Positions 24,050 to 25,994 of a DNA stretch of 25,994 nucleotides are shown in pieces. Below the pieces are notes generated by a model. It saw only the letters and a program-made list of their open reading frames with translations, made no database searches and had not been told where the DNA came from. Numbering within the stretch: the stretch's first letter is position 1; the number at the start of each line of letters is the position of its first letter. Source of the stretch: an uncultured Treponema sp. (GTDB lineage: Bacteria; Spirochaetota; Spirochaetia; Treponematales; Treponemataceae); the NCBI GenBank assembly GCA_937885175.1, contig CAKZZO010000039.1, forward strand, positions 1 through 25,994, written 5' to 3'. Made by a program: the position numbers and the translations under genes.

Positions 24050-24081
24050 TTTTTGTTCTCCTATAAAAATTCCGCTCCACT

Positions 24082-24645
24082 TTATTGTCTCTGCACTGTC
24101 TTTGAAAGCGTCCTTTCTTCGTTGCCCATTACCAGCACAGCGGACACAGTAATTATATCATAATCTTTAAAAGTTGTCCTCACTAATTCTTTTTTTCCGG
24201 CATATTTTGTCGTAATTTTTTCTTCGTGGGCGAGCTGACCGTCAACATTGGTAAACTGAAATGTCACATCCACAGGAAAGACGCTGCCCGCTTGGTATTT
24301 TTTGTTGGGGTCAGACAGTTCCAGCGTAACATAGACGGTGTCTTCAAAAGAAAAGGCTGAAAGTTGCAGGGGTACATGATGCACCGTATCTTCACTTTTA
24401 CTCGGCCCAAAATACCACATGAAGGTCATGGCAGCGGCACATACAATCACCGAAAAAAGCATGAAGCGGTTACCCCGCGTGGCCACCAAAGACTTAAAGA
24501 TGCCCCTGCTTCCAATCTGCATTTTTCCAGCATAATAGTCCTGAACGATTTTTGGCGCATGGGAAAGCCGCTCCTCGCGATTGTAGCGGAAAATCATTGC
24601 GTCATCGCCTTCAGTGTGTCCTTCATCAACATGACTGAAATCCAC
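24082..24645 (-). CDS. single-pass membrane protein with extracytoplasmic beta-rich domain
   Basis: A 187-residue protein from the GTG at 24645. That start is chosen because GGAGG stands 9 bases upstream; the alternative TTG right after the previous stop would place the ribosome site inside the coding sequence. The cytoplasmic N-terminus (about 60 residues) includes FRYNREERLSHAPKIVQDYY. One membrane helix spans about 61-79 (FMLFSVIVCAAAMTFMWYF), and the ~105-residue C-terminal part is beta-rich (VYVTLELSDPNKKYQAGSVF). I recognise no family. The organisation resembles small envelope assembly factors, but this is only an impression. It starts 18 bases after the propeller-like lipoprotein gene. 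Confidence 0.8.
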   Translation of the reverse strand: MDFSHVDEGHTEGDDAMIFRYNREERLSHAPKIVQDYYAGKMQIGSRGIFKSLVATRGNRFMLFSVIVCAAAMTFMWYFGPSKSEDTVHHVPLQLSAFSFEDTVYVTLELSDPNKKYQAGSVFPVDVTFQFTNVDGQLAHEEKITTKYAGKKELVRTTFKDYDIITVSAVLVMGNEERTLSKTVQRQ

Positions 24646-24663
24646 TTTTTCCGCCCTCCACAA

Positions 24664-25887
24664 CTAATTATTCATGAATGAAGCAACCAGGTTGTCAGTA
24701 CGCCACCAGTCCACTTCTGCCCTTTCATTTTTGATAAAGAGTGCGCTGATAATCCCCTCTTCGTCAAGGCTGATTGCATAATAGAGAATATCCCCATGCT
24801 TGGCAGACAATCCCCGCTTTAAGATACGCTGACCGTTTGGCTGTACCATCTGCACCTGATAGCCTTTGTCCGTGGGGGTATAAAAGAAAAACCAGCCGCT
24901 TTCCGTTACACCAAGAAAATCATAGGGCAAAAGATAGACTTCATTGCTCAGTCCTTCTGCCACTGCGGCTTCATAAGGAGGAATTTCAAGGGGAGTGTCA
25001 TAGCGACCTGTTGTTACATCCAGCGGACACAAGAGCGTGTGCTGATAATCCACCCCTGACTGTACTTTAAGCGCCGGATCAAGGGTATTGGCAAAATAAT
25101 CAATCTTTACGTACAGTTTGTGACTTACCAAATCAGGCACTACGTTTTCTATGGAAATGTAGACTGAATCTTCCACGGATTCTTTGTAGGGATTTGGCAC
25201 TGTATCCACCGTAAAGGGCACGGTATAGAGCAAAAATCCGTTTTCACCGAACCAATAGACCACAGGACCTTCATTTGTCGTGCATACAACTACCAATTCG
25301 TTTGCCGAAGTGGTATACATGTTTTTGATAAAGGGAAAAGGCGTTCCTCCCGGTCCCTGCTGACCAAGGTAATCGATAAAAGTTCCGTTGCTGTCAAAGC
25401 GAAGCACTGCATGGCTCAAGAGCAGCCGTTTTTCCGCATCACGTTCCTGACGCTCAGGGGGAAGCGTGTCCACCGCATACAGGTGCTTCTGGGAATCCAC
25501 GGCAACAGGCCCCAGCGTATTAAAGGGATAGGCAACGGCCTTTTTTGTTGAGTTTTCAGCATTGTTCTCTGCAAGCGTAGGATTTTTGGTGACATCCTCA
25601 TTGTAGTAAAGGCTCAGTAAATCGCCGTAGGAGTTCAGTTCCATGATTTTCTTTGACTCACCGTTTGCGATGTAAAAAAATCCGTCACGCATGGTCATGT
25701 AGGTGTTGATGGTACCCGCCTGCGACAGATTAAAGAGGTTTAGCTGGTCCTCAAAATTTCCATAAGCAAGCGTAAAAAGCTGATTTTCATTTACGGATGC
25801 AACCACATTGGAGCGATGGCAGGAGAAAAAAGAAAAGACAGAAAGCAGTGCCGTAAAAAAATATAAAATACCAGAGAACATTCTCAT
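24664..25887 (-). CDS. large lipoprotein, beta-propeller/NHL-like
   Basis: A 407-residue lipoprotein from the ATG at 25887, with a signal peptide (FSGILYFFTALLSVFSFFSC, Cys23) and a mature part of repeated beta-rich blocks that describe a propeller-like or NHL-type protein: PFNTLGPVAVDSQKHLYAVD, LRFDSNGTFIDYLGQQGPGG, and VYWFGENGFLLYTVPF. Pattern 'variable, D, l/y, v' repeats in line with NHL blades, but the fold is an inference. An upstream in-frame ATG at 25953 overlaps the -10 box of the promoter and would lie before the transcript start, so I reject it; starts at 25899 or 25881 also remain possible. None has a clear ribosome site. First gene of the operon. Confidence 0.8.
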   Translation of the reverse strand: MRMFSGILYFFTALLSVFSFFSCHRSNVVASVNENQLFTLAYGNFEDQLNLFNLSQAGTINTYMTMRDGFFYIANGESKKIMELNSYGDLLSLYYNEDVTKNPTLAENNAENSTKKAVAYPFNTLGPVAVDSQKHLYAVDTLPPERQERDAEKRLLLSHAVLRFDSNGTFIDYLGQQGPGGTPFPFIKNMYTTSANELVVVCTTNEGPVVYWFGENGFLLYTVPFTVDTVPNPYKESVEDSVYISIENVVPDLVSHKLYVKIDYFANTLDPALKVQSGVDYQHTLLCPLDVTTGRYDTPLEIPPYEAAVAEGLSNEVYLLPYDFLGVTESGWFFFYTPTDKGYQVQMVQPNGQRILKRGLSAKHGDILYYAISLDEEGIISALFIKNERAEVDWWRTDNLVASFMNN

Positions 25888-25951
25888 AGCAATAAGCATA
25901 GCGGAAAAAAAGGAATTGGGCAATGAGCGGGGCAATCGCCAGGGCAAACGC

Positions 25952-25978
25952 ATTATAATCCATTCGCAAGTAAGACAA
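25952..25978 (-). promoter_or_regulatory. candidate promoter of the lipoprotein-MutT operon
   Basis: On the minus strand a perfect TATAAT (25957-25952) follows TTGTCT (25978-25973) with a short 15-base spacer. The -10 box lies in an 18-base sequence repeated at 94-111. Confidence 0.45.
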
Positions 25979-25994
25979 AAAGGGCACAGGCGAA

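Noticed and set aside
25888..25953. Longer start for the propeller-like lipoprotein
   Set aside because: The ATG at 25953 overlaps the TATAAT box, and the longer N-terminus would spoil a standard lipoprotein signal peptide.
25787..25987. Hydrophobic minus-strand frame at the right edge
   Set aside because: It is an alternative frame of the lipoprotein signal-peptide region; its hydrophobicity follows from the T-rich codons of the real signal sequence.

Overview
The window looks like chromosomal DNA of a spirochaete, most likely a Treponema. The signs are many spirochaete-style lipoprotein signal peptides ending in a loosely conserved lipobox Cys, a Na+-pumping oxaloacetate decarboxylase operon, single tRNA genes without an encoded CCA end, and moderate base composition. 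This assignment rests on protein character and was not tested by a database search. No phage, insertion sequence, CRISPR array, rRNA or origin was seen.

Layout. (1) 1-5457, plus strand: a sigma70-type promoter and an operon of smc, a small one-pass membrane protein and a large low-complexity lipoprotein with a TPR-like end. (2) 5520-8729, plus: a SIMPL/DUF541 lipoprotein, serS and an AI-2E/PerM-family transporter. (3) 8722-10627, minus: a lipoprotein, a divergent PilZ/YcgR-like protein and an in-frame remnant behind its stop codon. (4) 10708-14612, plus: aconitase, a ComFB-domain protein fused to a beta-sandwich domain, and a LEA14/WHy lipoprotein. (5) 14649-15241: tRNA-Val (plus), tRNA-Pro (minus), a partial duplication of the tRNA-Pro 3' end with its terminator, and two previously hidden membrane micropeptide genes (21 and 37 codons) that end at a strong terminator. 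(6) 15511-19856, minus: a small hypothetical gene, then oadG-oadA-oadB with promoter and terminator. (7) 19862-21424: a GC-rich hairpin-rich spacer, a NUDIX hydrolase and coaX (minus), which face hisS (plus) across overlapping divergent promoters. (8) 22721-25994, minus: a five-gene operon of a beta-propeller-like lipoprotein, two membrane proteins, a MutT-type NUDIX hydrolase and an SH3-like lipoprotein.

How the genes work together. Most are housekeeping: chromosome organisation (smc), aminoacylation (serS, hisS, two tRNAs), CoA synthesis (coaX), and carbon and energy metabolism. Aconitase makes isocitrate. OadGAB turns the free energy of oxaloacetate decarboxylation into a Na+ gradient, which suits a fermentative anaerobe with a partial TCA pathway. 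Six lipoproteins and several small membrane proteins point to active envelope biology.

Most unusual points: an SMC without a recognisable hinge; OadA with two complete tandem biotinyl domains; the ComFB fusion; the tandem micropeptide genes; a probable leaderless hisS; and the tRNA-Pro 3'-end duplication.
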